From Kitasatospora indigofera (GTDB taxonomy: Bacteria > Actinomycetota > Actinomycetes > Streptomycetales > Streptomycetaceae), in assembly GCF_014655955.1 (NCBI RefSeq), contig NZ_BNBO01000017.1, forward strand, positions 81,196 to 145,195: 64,000 bases of DNA. The letters run 5' to 3'. The first letter of the stretch is position 1. Every line of letters starts with the position of its first letter. The notes below the pieces were generated by a model. That model was not told the DNA's origin. It made no database searches and saw nothing but the letters and a program-made list of their open reading frames with translations. The translations under genes were made by a program, and so were the position numbers. This document shows, piece by piece, positions 16,531-25,112 of the stretch.

Positions 16531-18938
16531 CCGGCGAGGACAGCTTCACCGTCGACCCCTGGCAGGTCGCCGAGTTCGGGCTCGACCCGGACTCGATGGC
16601 CCGGGCCGAGTCCGTCTTCGCCCTGTCCAACGGCCATGTCGGCCTGCGCGCCAACCTCGACGAGGGGGAGCCGCACGGCCTGCCGGGGACGTACCTCAAC
16701 GGGGTCTTCGAGCTGCGGCCGCTGCCGTACGGCGAGGGCGGCTACGGCTACCCGGAGTCCAGCCAGAGCGTCATCAACGTGACCAACGGCAAGATCATCC
16801 GGCTGCTGGTCGACGACGAGCCCTTCGACCTGCGCTACGGCGAACTGCGCAGCCACCGCCGCAGCCTGGACTTCCGCGACGGCCTGCTGCGCCGCGAGGC
16901 CGAGTGGACCTCGCCGGCCGGCCGGACGGTCAAGGTGCGCTCCACCCGGCTGGTCTCGCTCACCCAGCGGGCGGTGGCGGCCGTCGAGTACGAGGTGGAG
17001 GCGGTGGACGGGCCGGTCCGGATCGTCCTGCAGTCCGAGCTGGTCGCCAACGAGCAGCTGCCCGGCGGCGCCGGCGGCGACCCGAGGGCGGCCGCCGTGC
17101 TGGAGGCCCCGCTGATCGCCGAGGCGCACCACGCGCTGAACAGCAAGGCCGTGCTGGTGCACCGGACGCGGTTCAGCGGGATCCGGGTGGCGGCCGGGAT
17201 GGACCACATCATCGAGGGGCCCGAGGGCTTCGAGAGCACCGTCGAGAGCCACGAGGACCAGGGCCGGGTCAGCGTCACCACGGTGCTGCGCCCCGGCGAG
17301 CGGCTCAAGGTGGTCAAGTTCATCGCCTACGGCTGGTCGGCGACCCGCTCGCTGCCCGCCGTCCGGGACCAGGTCGAGGCCGCGCTGACCGCCGCCCGGT
17401 ACACCGGCTGGGACGGGCTGGTGGCCGAACAGAGCAGCTACCTCAAGGACTTCTGGGACTCCAGCGACATCGAGATCGACGGGGACGTCGAACTCCAGCA
17501 GGCCGTCCGGTTCGCGATCTTCCATGTGCTGCAGGCCGGCGCCCGCAGCGAGGAGCGGGCCATCCCCGCCAAGGGGCTGACCGGCCCCGGCTACGACGGC
17601 CACAGCTTCTGGGACACCGAGACCTTCGTCCTGCCGGTGCTCACCTACTGCCTGCCCGGCGCGGTGAACCAGGCCCTGCGCTGGCGGCACACCACACTGC
17701 CGCTGGCCCGCGAGCGGGCCGGCCAACTCGGCCTGGCCGGTGCGGTGTTCCCCTGGCGGACGATCCGCGGCGAGGAGTGCTCCGGCTACTGGCCGGCCGG
17801 CACCGCGGCCTTCCACATCGGCGCCGACATCGCCTCGGCGGTGGTCCGCTACGTCCGGGCCACCGGGGACGTGGCCTTCGAGAAGGAGTACGGGCTCGAA
17901 CTCCTGGTGGAGACCGCCCGGATGTGGCGCTCGCTCGGCCACCACGACGCCGAGGGCCAGTTCCGGATCGAGGGCGTCACCGGCCCCGACGAGTACAGCG
18001 CGGTCGCCGACAACAACGTCTTCACCAACCTGATGGCGCAGAGCAACCTGCGCAACGCGGCCGAGGCCGCCACCCGGCACCAGCCCGAGGCCGCCGCCCT
18101 CGGCGTCGACACCGAGGAGATGGCCGCCTGGCGGGACGCCGCGGGCGCCATGTTCATCCCCTACGACGAGAAGCTCGGCGTGCACCCGCAGGCCGACGGC
18201 TTCACCGACCACCAGTTCTGGGACTTCGAGGGCACCCCGCCGGAGAAGTACCCGCTGCTGCTGCACTTCCCCTACTTCGACCTGTACCGCAAGCAGGTGG
18301 TCAAACAGGCCGACCTGGTGCTCGCCATGCAACTGCGCGGCGACGCCTTCACCGACGAGCAGAAGGCCCGCAACTTCGCCTACTACGAGCGCCTCACCGT
18401 GCGCGACTCCTCGCTCTCGGCCTGCACCCAGGCGGTGATCGCGGCCGAGGTCGGCCAGCTGGACCTCGCGTACGACTACACCGCCGAGGCCGCGATGATG
18501 GACCTGCACGACCTCGGCGGCAACACCCGGGACGGCCTGCACATGGCCTCCCTGGCCGGGGCCTGCATCGCGCTGGTGGCCGGCTTCGGCGGGCTGCGCG
18601 ACCACAACGGGACGCTGGCCTTCCGGCCGCGGCTGCCGTCCGGGCTGCGCCGGCTGACCTTCTCGATGCAGATCCGCAAGTGCCTGCTGGAGGTCCGGAT
18701 CACCCACGCCGGGACGACGTACACGCTGCGCCGGGGCGAGGCCCTGCCGCTCACCCACGAGGGCGAGGACCTGGTGGTCAGGGCGGGCACCCCGGTCACC
18801 CGGCCGATCGTGAAGCCGCCGGCGCAGGAGCGCTGCGGCCAGCCGCCCGGCCGCGAGCCGGCCCGCCGGCAGCCGCACGCGGGGGTGGCGGGCGGCGGGA
18901 AGGTCGGCTCCGCGCCGGACCACCTCGCGGCCGAGTAG
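16527..18938 (+). CDS. GH65 disaccharide phosphorylase / hydrolase
   Basis: The protein has 803 residues, a full-length GH65 protein. An N-terminal beta-sandwich (to about residue 270) is followed by the (alpha/alpha)6 barrel with DGHSFWDTETFVLP and the proposed catalytic acid in GVTGPDEYS. A small C-terminal sheet domain and a disordered Arg/Pro tail follow. The family includes maltose, trehalose, kojibiose and nigerose phosphorylases. Coupling to the beta-phosphoglucomutase upstream supports phosphorolysis; the disaccharide cannot be chosen from sequence. No sugar transporter lies next to it. Start taken at the ATGA overlap rather than the longer open frame. Confidence 0.87.
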   Translation: MTGEDSFTVDPWQVAEFGLDPDSMARAESVFALSNGHVGLRANLDEGEPHGLPGTYLNGVFELRPLPYGEGGYGYPESSQSVINVTNGKIIRLLVDDEPFDLRYGELRSHRRSLDFRDGLLRREAEWTSPAGRTVKVRSTRLVSLTQRAVAAVEYEVEAVDGPVRIVLQSELVANEQLPGGAGGDPRAAAVLEAPLIAEAHHALNSKAVLVHRTRFSGIRVAAGMDHIIEGPEGFESTVESHEDQGRVSVTTVLRPGERLKVVKFIAYGWSATRSLPAVRDQVEAALTAARYTGWDGLVAEQSSYLKDFWDSSDIEIDGDVELQQAVRFAIFHVLQAGARSEERAIPAKGLTGPGYDGHSFWDTETFVLPVLTYCLPGAVNQALRWRHTTLPLARERAGQLGLAGAVFPWRTIRGEECSGYWPAGTAAFHIGADIASAVVRYVRATGDVAFEKEYGLELLVETARMWRSLGHHDAEGQFRIEGVTGPDEYSAVADNNVFTNLMAQSNLRNAAEAATRHQPEAAALGVDTEEMAAWRDAAGAMFIPYDEKLGVHPQADGFTDHQFWDFEGTPPEKYPLLLHFPYFDLYRKQVVKQADLVLAMQLRGDAFTDEQKARNFAYYERLTVRDSSLSACTQAVIAAEVGQLDLAYDYTAEAAMMDLHDLGGNTRDGLHMASLAGACIALVAGFGGLRDHNGTLAFRPRLPSGLRRLTFSMQIRKCLLEVRITHAGTTYTLRRGEALPLTHEGEDLVVRAGTPVTRPIVKPPAQERCGQPPGREPARRQPHAGVAGGGKVGSAPDHLAAE

Positions 18939-18962
18939 CCGGCTCCTCCCGGAGGTCACCCG

Positions 18963-18993
18963 GGCGGCCCGCCCGGGGTGCGGGCGGGCCGCC
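18963..18993 (+). terminator. terminator after the GH65 operon
   Basis: A perfect 12-bp GC stem (18963-18974/18982-18993) with a 7-nt loop lies 25 bases after the stop. Confidence 0.7.
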
Positions 18994-19045
18994 GCCGTCG
19001 CAGGGTGCTGATGACCCGTGACGGCGGCCGATGAGGGAGTGCCCC

Positions 19046-20779
19046 GTGGTGAGTGTGGCCGAGCAGATGGTGGAGGTGCTCCGGCAGGCCGGGGTGGAGC
19101 GGGTCTACGGCGTGGTCGGCGACAGCCTCAACCCGGTGGTGGACGCGATCCGCCGGACCGAGGGCATCAGCTGGGTGCACGTGCGCAACGAGGAGGCGGG
19201 TGCCTTCGCGGCGGCGGCCGAGGCGGAGCTGAGCGGCCGGCTGGCGGTCTGCGCCGGCTCCTGCGGGCCGGGCAACACCCACCTGATCCAGGGCCTGTAC
19301 GACGCCCAGCGCAGCGGTCTGCCGGTGCTCGCCCTCGCCTCGCACATCCCGTCCGGCCAGATCGGCACCGGCTTCTTCCAGGAGACCCACCCCGACCGGG
19401 TGTTCACCGACTGCAGCAGCTGGTGCGAGCTGGTCTCCACCCCGGCCCAGCTGCCGCGGCTGCTGCGGGTCGCGGTGCAGCACGCGCTCGGGGCGCACGG
19501 CGTCTCGGTGCTGGTCTTCCCCGGCGACGTGGCCGCGCTGCCGGCCGCCGGCCCGACCGGGACGGGACGGTTCCTGACCGAGCAGGCGGTCGCGGCGCCG
19601 CCCTGGTCCCAGGTGCAGGAGCTGGCCAAGGCGCTCAACTCGGTCCGCAAGGTGGCGCTCTTCTGCGGCGCCGGGGTGCGCGGCGCCCACGCCGAGGTGA
19701 TGGACGTGGCGGCCGCCCTGCAGTCCCCGGTGGGGCACTCGCTGCGCGGCAAGGAGTGGATCCAGTACGACAATCCGTACGACGTCGGGATGAGCGGGCT
19801 GCTCGGCTACGGCGCCTGCCACGAGGCGTTGCACGAGGCCGACCTGGTGCTGCTGCTGGGCACCGACTTCCCGTACGACTCCTTCCTGCCGCAGGCCAGG
19901 ACGATCCAGGTCGACCACGACGCGACCCGGCTCGGCCGCCGCACCCCGCTGGAGCTGGCCGTGCACGGCGACGTCCCGGCGACCCTGCGGGCGGTGCTGC
20001 CGCTGCTGGAGCAGAAGACCGACCGGGCCTTCCTGTTCGGCATGCTGGAGAAGCACTACCGGGCGCTGGACGGCGTGGTCGGCGCGTACACCAAGGACAT
20101 CGAGCGGCACCTGCCGATCCACCCCGAGTACGTGGCCGCGGTGCTGGACGAGGTCGCCGCCGACGACGCGGTGTTCACCGTGGACACCGGCATGAACAAC
20201 GTCTGGGCCGCCCGCTACCTCACCCCCAACGGCCGCCGCCGGGTGATCGGCTCCTTCCTGCACGGCTCGATGGCCAACGCGCTGCCGCACGCGATCGGGG
20301 CCCAGCTGGCCTGCCCCGGGCGCCAGGTGGTCTCGATGTCCGGCGACGGCGGGCTGGGGATGCTGCTCGGCGAGCTGCTCACGGTGGCCCGGCACCGGCT
20401 GCCGGTGAAGACGGTGGTCTTCAACAACGGCGCCCTGGGCATGATCAAGCTGGAGATGCTGGTCTCCGGCTATCCCGAGTACGCGATCGACAACGGTGAC
20501 GTGGACTACGCGGCGATCGCCCGGGCGGCGGGCATCCCGGCCAAGCGGGTCACCGACCCGGGAGCCGTCCGCGAGGTGCTGGCGGAGGCGCTGGAGCGGC
20601 CCGGCCCCGCGCTGGTGGACGTGGTCACCGACCCGAACGCGCTCGCCGTCCCGCCGCACATCACCGCCGCGCAGCTGAAGGGCTTCGCCCTCGCGGCGGG
20701 GCGGACGGTGCTGTCCGGCGGCGTCGGGAAGATGATCGACCTGGCGCGCAGCAACCTGCGCAACATCCCGCGGCCGTGA
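19046..20779 (+). CDS. poxB: thiamine-diphosphate-dependent pyruvate dehydrogenase (quinone) / pyruvate oxidase
   Basis: The protein has 577 residues, close to E. coli PoxB. The GTG at 19046 has GGGAG six bases upstream; an ATG at 19031 is possible. The N-terminal PYR domain has VGDSLNPVVDAI and the catalytic Glu in RNEEAGAFAAA. A central FAD-binding domain follows, then a PP domain with the ThDP signature starting at GDGGLGM and ending NNGALGM. Reaction by family: pyruvate to acetate and CO2 with electrons to the quinone pool. The C-terminus is short and basic, possibly a lipid-binding tail. The gene stands alone. Confidence 0.88.
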   Translation: MVSVAEQMVEVLRQAGVERVYGVVGDSLNPVVDAIRRTEGISWVHVRNEEAGAFAAAAEAELSGRLAVCAGSCGPGNTHLIQGLYDAQRSGLPVLALASHIPSGQIGTGFFQETHPDRVFTDCSSWCELVSTPAQLPRLLRVAVQHALGAHGVSVLVFPGDVAALPAAGPTGTGRFLTEQAVAAPPWSQVQELAKALNSVRKVALFCGAGVRGAHAEVMDVAAALQSPVGHSLRGKEWIQYDNPYDVGMSGLLGYGACHEALHEADLVLLLGTDFPYDSFLPQARTIQVDHDATRLGRRTPLELAVHGDVPATLRAVLPLLEQKTDRAFLFGMLEKHYRALDGVVGAYTKDIERHLPIHPEYVAAVLDEVAADDAVFTVDTGMNNVWAARYLTPNGRRRVIGSFLHGSMANALPHAIGAQLACPGRQVVSMSGDGGLGMLLGELLTVARHRLPVKTVVFNNGALGMIKLEMLVSGYPEYAIDNGDVDYAAIARAAGIPAKRVTDPGAVREVLAEALERPGPALVDVVTDPNALAVPPHITAAQLKGFALAAGRTVLSGGVGKMIDLARSNLRNIPRP

Positions 20780-20820
20780 GACGCGGGGCCCGGCGGTCCG
20801 GGTGACGTCGCTCCGGAGGA

Positions 20821-20855
20821 TTTGCCTCTGAGGCAAAATTCTTGCCCGGCAGGCA
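20821..20855. promoter_or_regulatory. two tandem operators TGCCN-NNN-AGGCA
   Basis: The first site, TTTGCCTCTGAGGCAAA (20821-20837), is a perfect 8-1-8 dyad. A second, weaker one, TGCCC-ggc-AGGCA, is at 20843-20855. Centres are 20 bp apart, about two helical turns, just upstream of the XRE-cupin gene. Cooperative binding by that regulator to its own promoter is likely. Confidence 0.7.
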
Positions 20856-20876
20856 CGGCGGGTGTCCACTGGACCC

Positions 20877-21482
20877 ATGACCACCAGCCCGCCGGACGAC
20901 CAGGAGGTCGTCGGCCTCGCCGCCCGCTTGCGCGAGCACCGACTCGGCAGCCGGCTCACCCTGGAGGCCGCGGCCGCCCGGGTCGGGCTCTCCCCAGCGT
21001 ATCTCTCCCGCCTGGAGACCGGACGCCGGCAGCCCTCGCTGCCGGTCCTCCTCGGCCTCGCCCGGGCCTACGGCAGTTCGGTCTCCGGCCTGCTCGGCGA
21101 GACGCCGGACGACCTCGACCCCGTCGTCCGCGGCGGTGCGATCGAACCCGGCCGGGCCGGCGGCTGGGGCTACCGCCGGGCCGGCGCCCCCGGCCGGGCG
21201 ATGCAGGCGCTGCGGGTCCAGGTGCCGCCGAGCGTCCAGGACGAGGTCGTCCGGGTGCACCCGGGGGAGGAGTGGCTGTACGTCGTCCGCGGCCGGCTCC
21301 GGCTGACCCTCGGCGAGCGGGTCCACCTGCTGGCGGAGGGCGACTCCGCGCACTTCGACTCGCTCACCCCGCACTGCATCGCCGCGGACTCGGCGGACGG
21401 GGTCGAACTGCTCTTCCTGCACACCCTGTTGCAGAGCCCCGGCGGCGAACTCTGCCTCGGCGGCGGCCCGGTGCCGCACTGA
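20877..21482 (+). CDS. XRE-family regulator with cupin domain
   Basis: The protein has 201 residues. An N-terminal XRE helix-turn-helix (LRLTLEAAAARVGLSP region, residues about 15-65) is followed by a C-terminal cupin_2 barrel (about 110-195; VHPGEEWLYVVRGRLRLTLGE). This architecture (SutR/PuuR-like) usually senses a small metabolite through the cupin. ATG 20877 is chosen over a GTG at 20862. Upstream lie two matched dyads, and downstream after 84 bases a small DUF6126-type membrane protein, a combination I recall from other Streptomyces. Confidence 0.85.
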   Translation: MTTSPPDDQEVVGLAARLREHRLGSRLTLEAAAARVGLSPAYLSRLETGRRQPSLPVLLGLARAYGSSVSGLLGETPDDLDPVVRGGAIEPGRAGGWGYRRAGAPGRAMQALRVQVPPSVQDEVVRVHPGEEWLYVVRGRLRLTLGERVHLLAEGDSAHFDSLTPHCIAADSADGVELLFLHTLLQSPGGELCLGGGPVPH

Positions 21483-21566
21483 TGAGCGCCCGCCGCGGCG
21501 GACCGCAGCACTGACACCCTGTCATGATCCGGGCGCCGGAGCGCCCGGGAGCGAAGGAGACCTCCT

Positions 21567-21746
21567 GTGACCGAGCCCGTCGCCCTCCCCGCCGCGCCCG
21601 CCGGGGCGCCCGCACCCGCCACCATCGATGCCGGCAAGCGGGCCAACCGCCGGGTCGGGATCAGGGTCCTGATCTACATGGTCGCCACCCACGCCTTCGC
21701 GGGCTTCATCATGCTGCTGTTCGAGATCGGTTCGCGGAAGGGCTGA
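21567..21746 (+). CDS. small DUF6126-type single-span membrane protein
   Basis: The protein has 59 residues with a GTG start and AAGGAG ten bases upstream (GAAGGAGACCTCCT precedes it). It has a Pro/Ala-rich N-terminus, then GKRANRRVGIRVLIYMV, one transmembrane helix (about residues 31-53, VATHAFAGFIMLLFEIG), and ends SRKG. I recognise the pattern of DUF6126 proteins that sit after XRE-cupin regulators in Streptomyces. The function is unknown; co-transcription with the regulator suggests a joint role. Confidence 0.72.
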   Translation: MTEPVALPAAPAGAPAPATIDAGKRANRRVGIRVLIYMVATHAFAGFIMLLFEIGSRKG

Positions 21747-21755
21747 GACCGCCGC

Positions 21756-21785
21756 CGGGGCGCTCCTCGTCGTCAGAGCGCCCCG
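21756..21785. terminator. bidirectional hairpin overlapping the MocR stop
   Basis: CGGGGCGCT pairs with AGCGCCCCG (21756-21764/21777-21785), between the convergent DUF6126-type and MocR genes and overlapping the last codons of the latter. Confidence 0.6.
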
Positions 21786-23200
21786 AGCAGCCCGCAGAGC
21801 GCGTCCAGCGCCCCCGTGAAGGCGTGCTCGGGCGGGGTGCCGTAGCCGATCACCAGCCCGGCCGGGCCGTCCGGTCCGGCGTCCGCCCGGTCGTCCCGGC
21901 ACTCGGCCAGCCCGCCCAGCGCGAGGCCCGCCGCGGCGGCGCGGGCGATCAGCTCCGCCTCCGAGGGCCCGTCCGGCGGCAGCGTCAGCACCGCGTGCAG
22001 GCCGGCCGCGACGCCCGTCACCCGGACCCTGGGGGCCCGCTCGGCGAGCGCCGACACCAGCCGGTCGCGGCGCCGCCGGTAGTGCAGCCGGCAGCGCCGG
22101 ACATGCCGGTCGTAGGTGCCGGAGGTGATCAGTTCGGCCAGGGTGAGCTGGTCCAGCGCCCCCGACTGGGTGTCGGCCAGCCGTTTCAGCCGGGTCATCG
22201 GGGCGACCAGCTCCTGCGGCAGCGCCAGCCAGCCGAGCCGCAGGCCGGGTGCGAGGCTCTTGCTGGCCGTGCCCGAGTAGACCACCCGCTCGGGGTCGAG
22301 CGCCTGCATCGCGCCGAGCGGCTGCCGGTCGTAGCGGAACTCCCCGTCGTAGTCGTCCTCGATCACCAGTCCGCCGGTGCGCCGGGCCCATTCCACCGCC
22401 GCGAACCGCCGGGCCGCCGGCAGCGGTACGCCGGTCGGGTACTGATGGGCCGGGGTCAGCAGCACCGCTCCGGCCCGGGCGCCGGCCAGCAGGTCCGTCC
22501 GGGCGCCGTCCTCGTCCAGCGGCAGGGCGACCCGCTCCAGGCCGGAGGCCGTCACCACCTGCTGCAGCGGAGCCAGCCCGTACGCCTCCACGGCCAGGGC
22601 GGCGGCCCCGCGCCCGCGCAGGGCCGCGCAGAGCAGGTTCAGGCCCTGGGTGTGCCCGGAGCAGACCAGGATCCGCTCCGGGGCGGTGCGCACCCCGCGG
22701 ACCCGGGCCAGGTACGCCGCCAGGGCCTCGCGCAGCTCGATCCGGCCGAGCGGGGTGTCGTAGCCGAAGGCCTCGTTCGGGGCGGCGGTCAGTGCCCGCC
22801 GGGCGGCGGCCAGCCAGGCGGTGCGCGGGAACATCGACAGGTCGGGACGGCCGGGCCGCAGGTCGTACCGGACGGCGGGCCCGGGCCGCGCCGCGTCGGG
22901 GGCGGGCGCGGGCGCCGGCGGCGCGGCGCGCTCCGCGACCGTGGTGCCGGCGCCCTGTCGGGAGGTCAGCCAGCCCTCGGCGGTGAGCTGGAGGTACGCC
23001 TCGACGACGGTGTTGCGGGCGATCCCGAGATCCCCGCCGAGCGCCCGGGAGGACGGCAGCCGGGTGCCGGGGGCGAGCCGGCCGTCCTGCACGGCCTCGC
23101 GCAGCGCGTCCTCCAGGGCAGCCCGCAGGCCGAGTCCGCGGGCCTGGCGGCCGGTGAGGTCCAGATGCAGGTCGCCGCCGAAAGTGGACCAGGATTCCAT
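21773..23200 (-). CDS. MocR/PdxR-type regulator (GntR HTH + aminotransferase fold)
   Basis: The protein has 475 residues. An N-terminal winged helix (residues about 20-90, GTRLPSSRALGGDLGIARNTVVEAY) is joined by a Pro/Ala linker to a class-I aminotransferase domain. The PLP lysine lies in YSGTASKSLAPGLRLGW, with the Asp of VIEDDYDGEF before it. MocR regulators use PLP or amino-acid aldimines as effectors. It is divergent from the AhpD-like gene at 23251, and a small dyad AGGAT-tcc-ATCCT (23191-23203) overlaps its start codon, so the neighbour is the likely target. Confidence 0.88.
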   Translation of the reverse strand: MESWSTFGGDLHLDLTGRQARGLGLRAALEDALREAVQDGRLAPGTRLPSSRALGGDLGIARNTVVEAYLQLTAEGWLTSRQGAGTTVAERAAPPAPAPAPDAARPGPAVRYDLRPGRPDLSMFPRTAWLAAARRALTAAPNEAFGYDTPLGRIELREALAAYLARVRGVRTAPERILVCSGHTQGLNLLCAALRGRGAAALAVEAYGLAPLQQVVTASGLERVALPLDEDGARTDLLAGARAGAVLLTPAHQYPTGVPLPAARRFAAVEWARRTGGLVIEDDYDGEFRYDRQPLGAMQALDPERVVYSGTASKSLAPGLRLGWLALPQELVAPMTRLKRLADTQSGALDQLTLAELITSGTYDRHVRRCRLHYRRRRDRLVSALAERAPRVRVTGVAAGLHAVLTLPPDGPSEAELIARAAAAGLALGGLAECRDDRADAGPDGPAGLVIGYGTPPEHAFTGALDALCGLLGAL

Positions 23201-23250
23201 CCTCCAAATGAACCACAGCGGCGGGCCAGTCGGCTCCTAGGCTGGCGCTC

Positions 23251-23742
23251 ATGACCACGAACGAAACCCTCGCCGCCGACGCCCGTACGCCCGTTCCCGC
23301 CCCCGGCCAGCGGATCTCGCTGCCCCACCTCCTGCCCGAGTTCTACCAGGCGATGAGCGCGCTGGAGCGGACCTCCAAGGCCGGGATCGAGCCGGAGCTC
23401 GCCGAACTGGTCAAGATCCACGCCTCGATGGTCAACGGCTGCGCGTTCTGCATCGACATGCACTCCACCGACGCCGTCAAGGGCGGCGAGCAGGAGTACC
23501 GGATCCGCTCGCTGCCGGCCTGGCGGGAGACGCCCTGGTTCACCGCCCGGGAGCGCGCCGCACTGGCGCTGACCGAGTCCGTCACGCTGCTCACCCAGGG
23601 CCACGTGCCGGACGCCGTCTACCAGGAGGCCGCCCGCCACTTCGAGCCGGAGGAGTTGGCGAGCCTGATCGCGGTGATCATCACCATCAACGCCTGGAAC
23701 CGGATCGGCGTCACCTCCCGGCTGAGCCCGGCCCCCCGCTGA
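23251..23742 (+). CDS. carboxymuconolactone decarboxylase / AhpD-like protein
   Basis: The protein has 163 residues. The AhpD core motif NGCAFCIDMH carries the CxxC pair and following His used by alkylhydroperoxidase-type CMD proteins. Helices ASMVNG and TARERAALALTESV are typical. Such proteins reduce peroxides or act as thiol-disulfide partners. It is divergent from the MocR regulator. The stop codon forms the start of an 8-bp tandem repeat. Confidence 0.87.
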   Translation: MTTNETLAADARTPVPAPGQRISLPHLLPEFYQAMSALERTSKAGIEPELAELVKIHASMVNGCAFCIDMHSTDAVKGGEQEYRIRSLPAWRETPWFTARERAALALTESVTLLTQGHVPDAVYQEAARHFEPEELASLIAVIITINAWNRIGVTSRLSPAPR

Positions 23743-23796
23743 CCCGCGGACCCGCGGACCCTCCGACCCTCTGACCCTCTGACCCTCCGACCCCCC
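23741..23796 (+). repeat. seven-unit 8-bp tandem repeat (GACCCNCN)
   Basis: Seven successive octamers: GACCCGCG twice, GACCCTCC, GACCCTCT twice, GACCCTCC, GACCCCCC. The array starts within the stop codon of the AhpD-like gene and fills part of the spacer to the next gene. It looks like a slippage-prone simple repeat. Confidence 0.85.
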
Positions 23797-23924
23797 ACCG
23801 ACCCGCCGCGGCCGCCCGGACGCCCGGACCCCTCTCCGGGCCCCGGCCGCCCCGGCCCGACCCGTTCCCGTTCCCGTCCGAAATCCGCCGGATCCCCGGC
23901 CCGGCGACTGGCAGGCTGCCACCC

Positions 23925-24761
23925 ATGACGAGCACTCAGCAGGACAGGGCCCGACTCCTCCACGAGCTGCACCGCCCCGGCGACCCGGTGCTGCTGGCCA
24001 ACGTCTGGGACGCGGCCGGCGCCCGGCTGGTCGCCGCCGCCGGCGCGGCCGCCCTCGCCACCGCCAGCGCCAGCGTCTCCTGGACGCTCGGCTACCCCGA
24101 CGGCGACCGCGCCGACCTCGCCGAGGTGCTGGCGCAGACCGCCCGGATCGTCCGGGCGGCCGGCGCCCTGCCCGTCACGGCCGACCTGGAGAGCGGGTTC
24201 GCCGAGACCGCCGCGGGCGTCGGCGCGAACATCGCCGCCCTGCTGGCCACCGGCGCGGTCGGGGTCAACCTGGAGGACGGCCGGCCGGGCCCGGACGGGC
24301 CGCTGCGCCCGGTCGAGGAGGCGGCCGCCCGGGTCGCCGCCGCCCGCGCGGCCGCCGACGCGGCCGGCGCCGGCCTCTTCGTCAACGCCCGGACGGACGT
24401 CTTCCTGCTGGCCGTGGGCGACCCGGCGGACCGCCTGGACCATGCCGTCGCCCGGGCCCGGGCCTACCTCGCGGCGGGCGCCGACGGCATCTTCGTCCCG
24501 GGTGTGACCGACCCCGCCACCGTGGCGGCGCTGGCCGGGGCGGTGCCCGCCCCGCTCAACGTGCTGGCCGGTCCCGGCGCCCCGGCGGTGCCCGAGCTGG
24601 CGAAGCTGGGGGTGGCCCGGGTCAGCCTCGGCCCGGGCCTGGCCCGCGCCGCGTACGCCGCGCTCCGGCTCGCCGCCGAGGAGGCCTACGGGCCCGGCAC
24701 GTACGGTCGCATCGCCGACGGCCTCGGGTACCAGGAGCTGAACGCCCTGCTGACGGACTGA
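23925..24761 (+). CDS. isocitrate lyase / PEP mutase superfamily protein
   Basis: The protein has 278 residues, a single (beta/alpha)8 barrel. Visible family features are LLANVWDAAGARLV near the N-terminus, the metal-binding TADLESGF, GVNLEDG, and VNARTDVF. The KKCGH loop of true isocitrate lyases is absent, placing it with PEP phosphonomutase/oxaloacetate hydrolase-like members. Substrate unknown. It ends opposite a small secreted-protein gene with a strong hairpin between. Confidence 0.85.
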   Translation: MTSTQQDRARLLHELHRPGDPVLLANVWDAAGARLVAAAGAAALATASASVSWTLGYPDGDRADLAEVLAQTARIVRAAGALPVTADLESGFAETAAGVGANIAALLATGAVGVNLEDGRPGPDGPLRPVEEAAARVAAARAAADAAGAGLFVNARTDVFLLAVGDPADRLDHAVARARAYLAAGADGIFVPGVTDPATVAALAGAVPAPLNVLAGPGAPAVPELAKLGVARVSLGPGLARAAYAALRLAAEEAYGPGTYGRIADGLGYQELNALLTD

Positions 24762-24773
24762 GGACGGCCGGCG

Positions 24774-24798
24774 GCCCGCCCGCGAGCCGCGGGCGGGC
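24774..24798. terminator. bidirectional terminator
   Basis: A perfect 11-bp stem (24774-24784/24788-24798) with a 3-nt loop lies between convergent genes. Confidence 0.7.
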
Positions 24799-24806
24799 GG
24801 CCCGGC

Positions 24807-25043
24807 TCAGCCGACCGTGCCCGGACGGGGCGTCAGTGCCTGCAGCCCCTTGACCGGGCCGCCGGCCACCGGCAGCCCGGCCGCCTGCTGCAGGACGAGG
24901 TCGCCGGGCGAGACGCTGAGACCGTCGGCGATCCCGTCGAGGGCGTCGCCGCCGGCCGGGGCGGGGGCGGGGGCGGCGTGAGCGGGGGCGGCCAGCGCGA
25001 GGCCCGCCAGGGTGAGGGCGGCGAGTGCCGTGAGCTTCTTCAT
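24807..25043 (-). CDS. small secreted protein of unknown function
   Basis: The protein has 78 residues with a textbook signal peptide (MKKLTALAALTLAGLALAAPAHA, cleavage near residue 23) and a mature part of about 55 residues ending LQALTPRPGTVG. No cysteine, so not a lipoprotein. I do not recognise a family. I see no Shine-Dalgarno before the ATG, and a strong hairpin lies 16 bases upstream, so how it is expressed is unclear. The signal peptide makes it likely real. Confidence 0.55.
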   Translation of the reverse strand: MKKLTALAALTLAGLALAAPAHAAPAPAPAGGDALDGIADGLSVSPGDLVLQQAAGLPVAGGPVKGLQALTPRPGTVG

Positions 25044-25058
25044 GGCAGGCCAAACGAG

Positions 25059-25101
25059 CCGGCGGCCCGGCGGTCACCCGGGCGGGCCGCCGGGCCGCCG
25101 G
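25059..25101 (-). terminator. terminator of conservon 2
   Basis: A perfect 15-bp stem (25059-25073/25087-25101) begins 12 bases downstream of the CYP154-like stop. Confidence 0.75.
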
Positions 25102-25112
25102 CCGTGGCGCTG

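Noticed and set aside
16320..20959. Two very long minus-strand frames opposite GH65 and PoxB
   Set aside because: Compositional antisense frames. The plus strand carries complete enzyme motifs and ribosome sites.
23741..23796. CRISPR array
   Set aside because: The units are contiguous 8-mers without spacers and there are no cas genes. I found no CRISPR elsewhere in the window.
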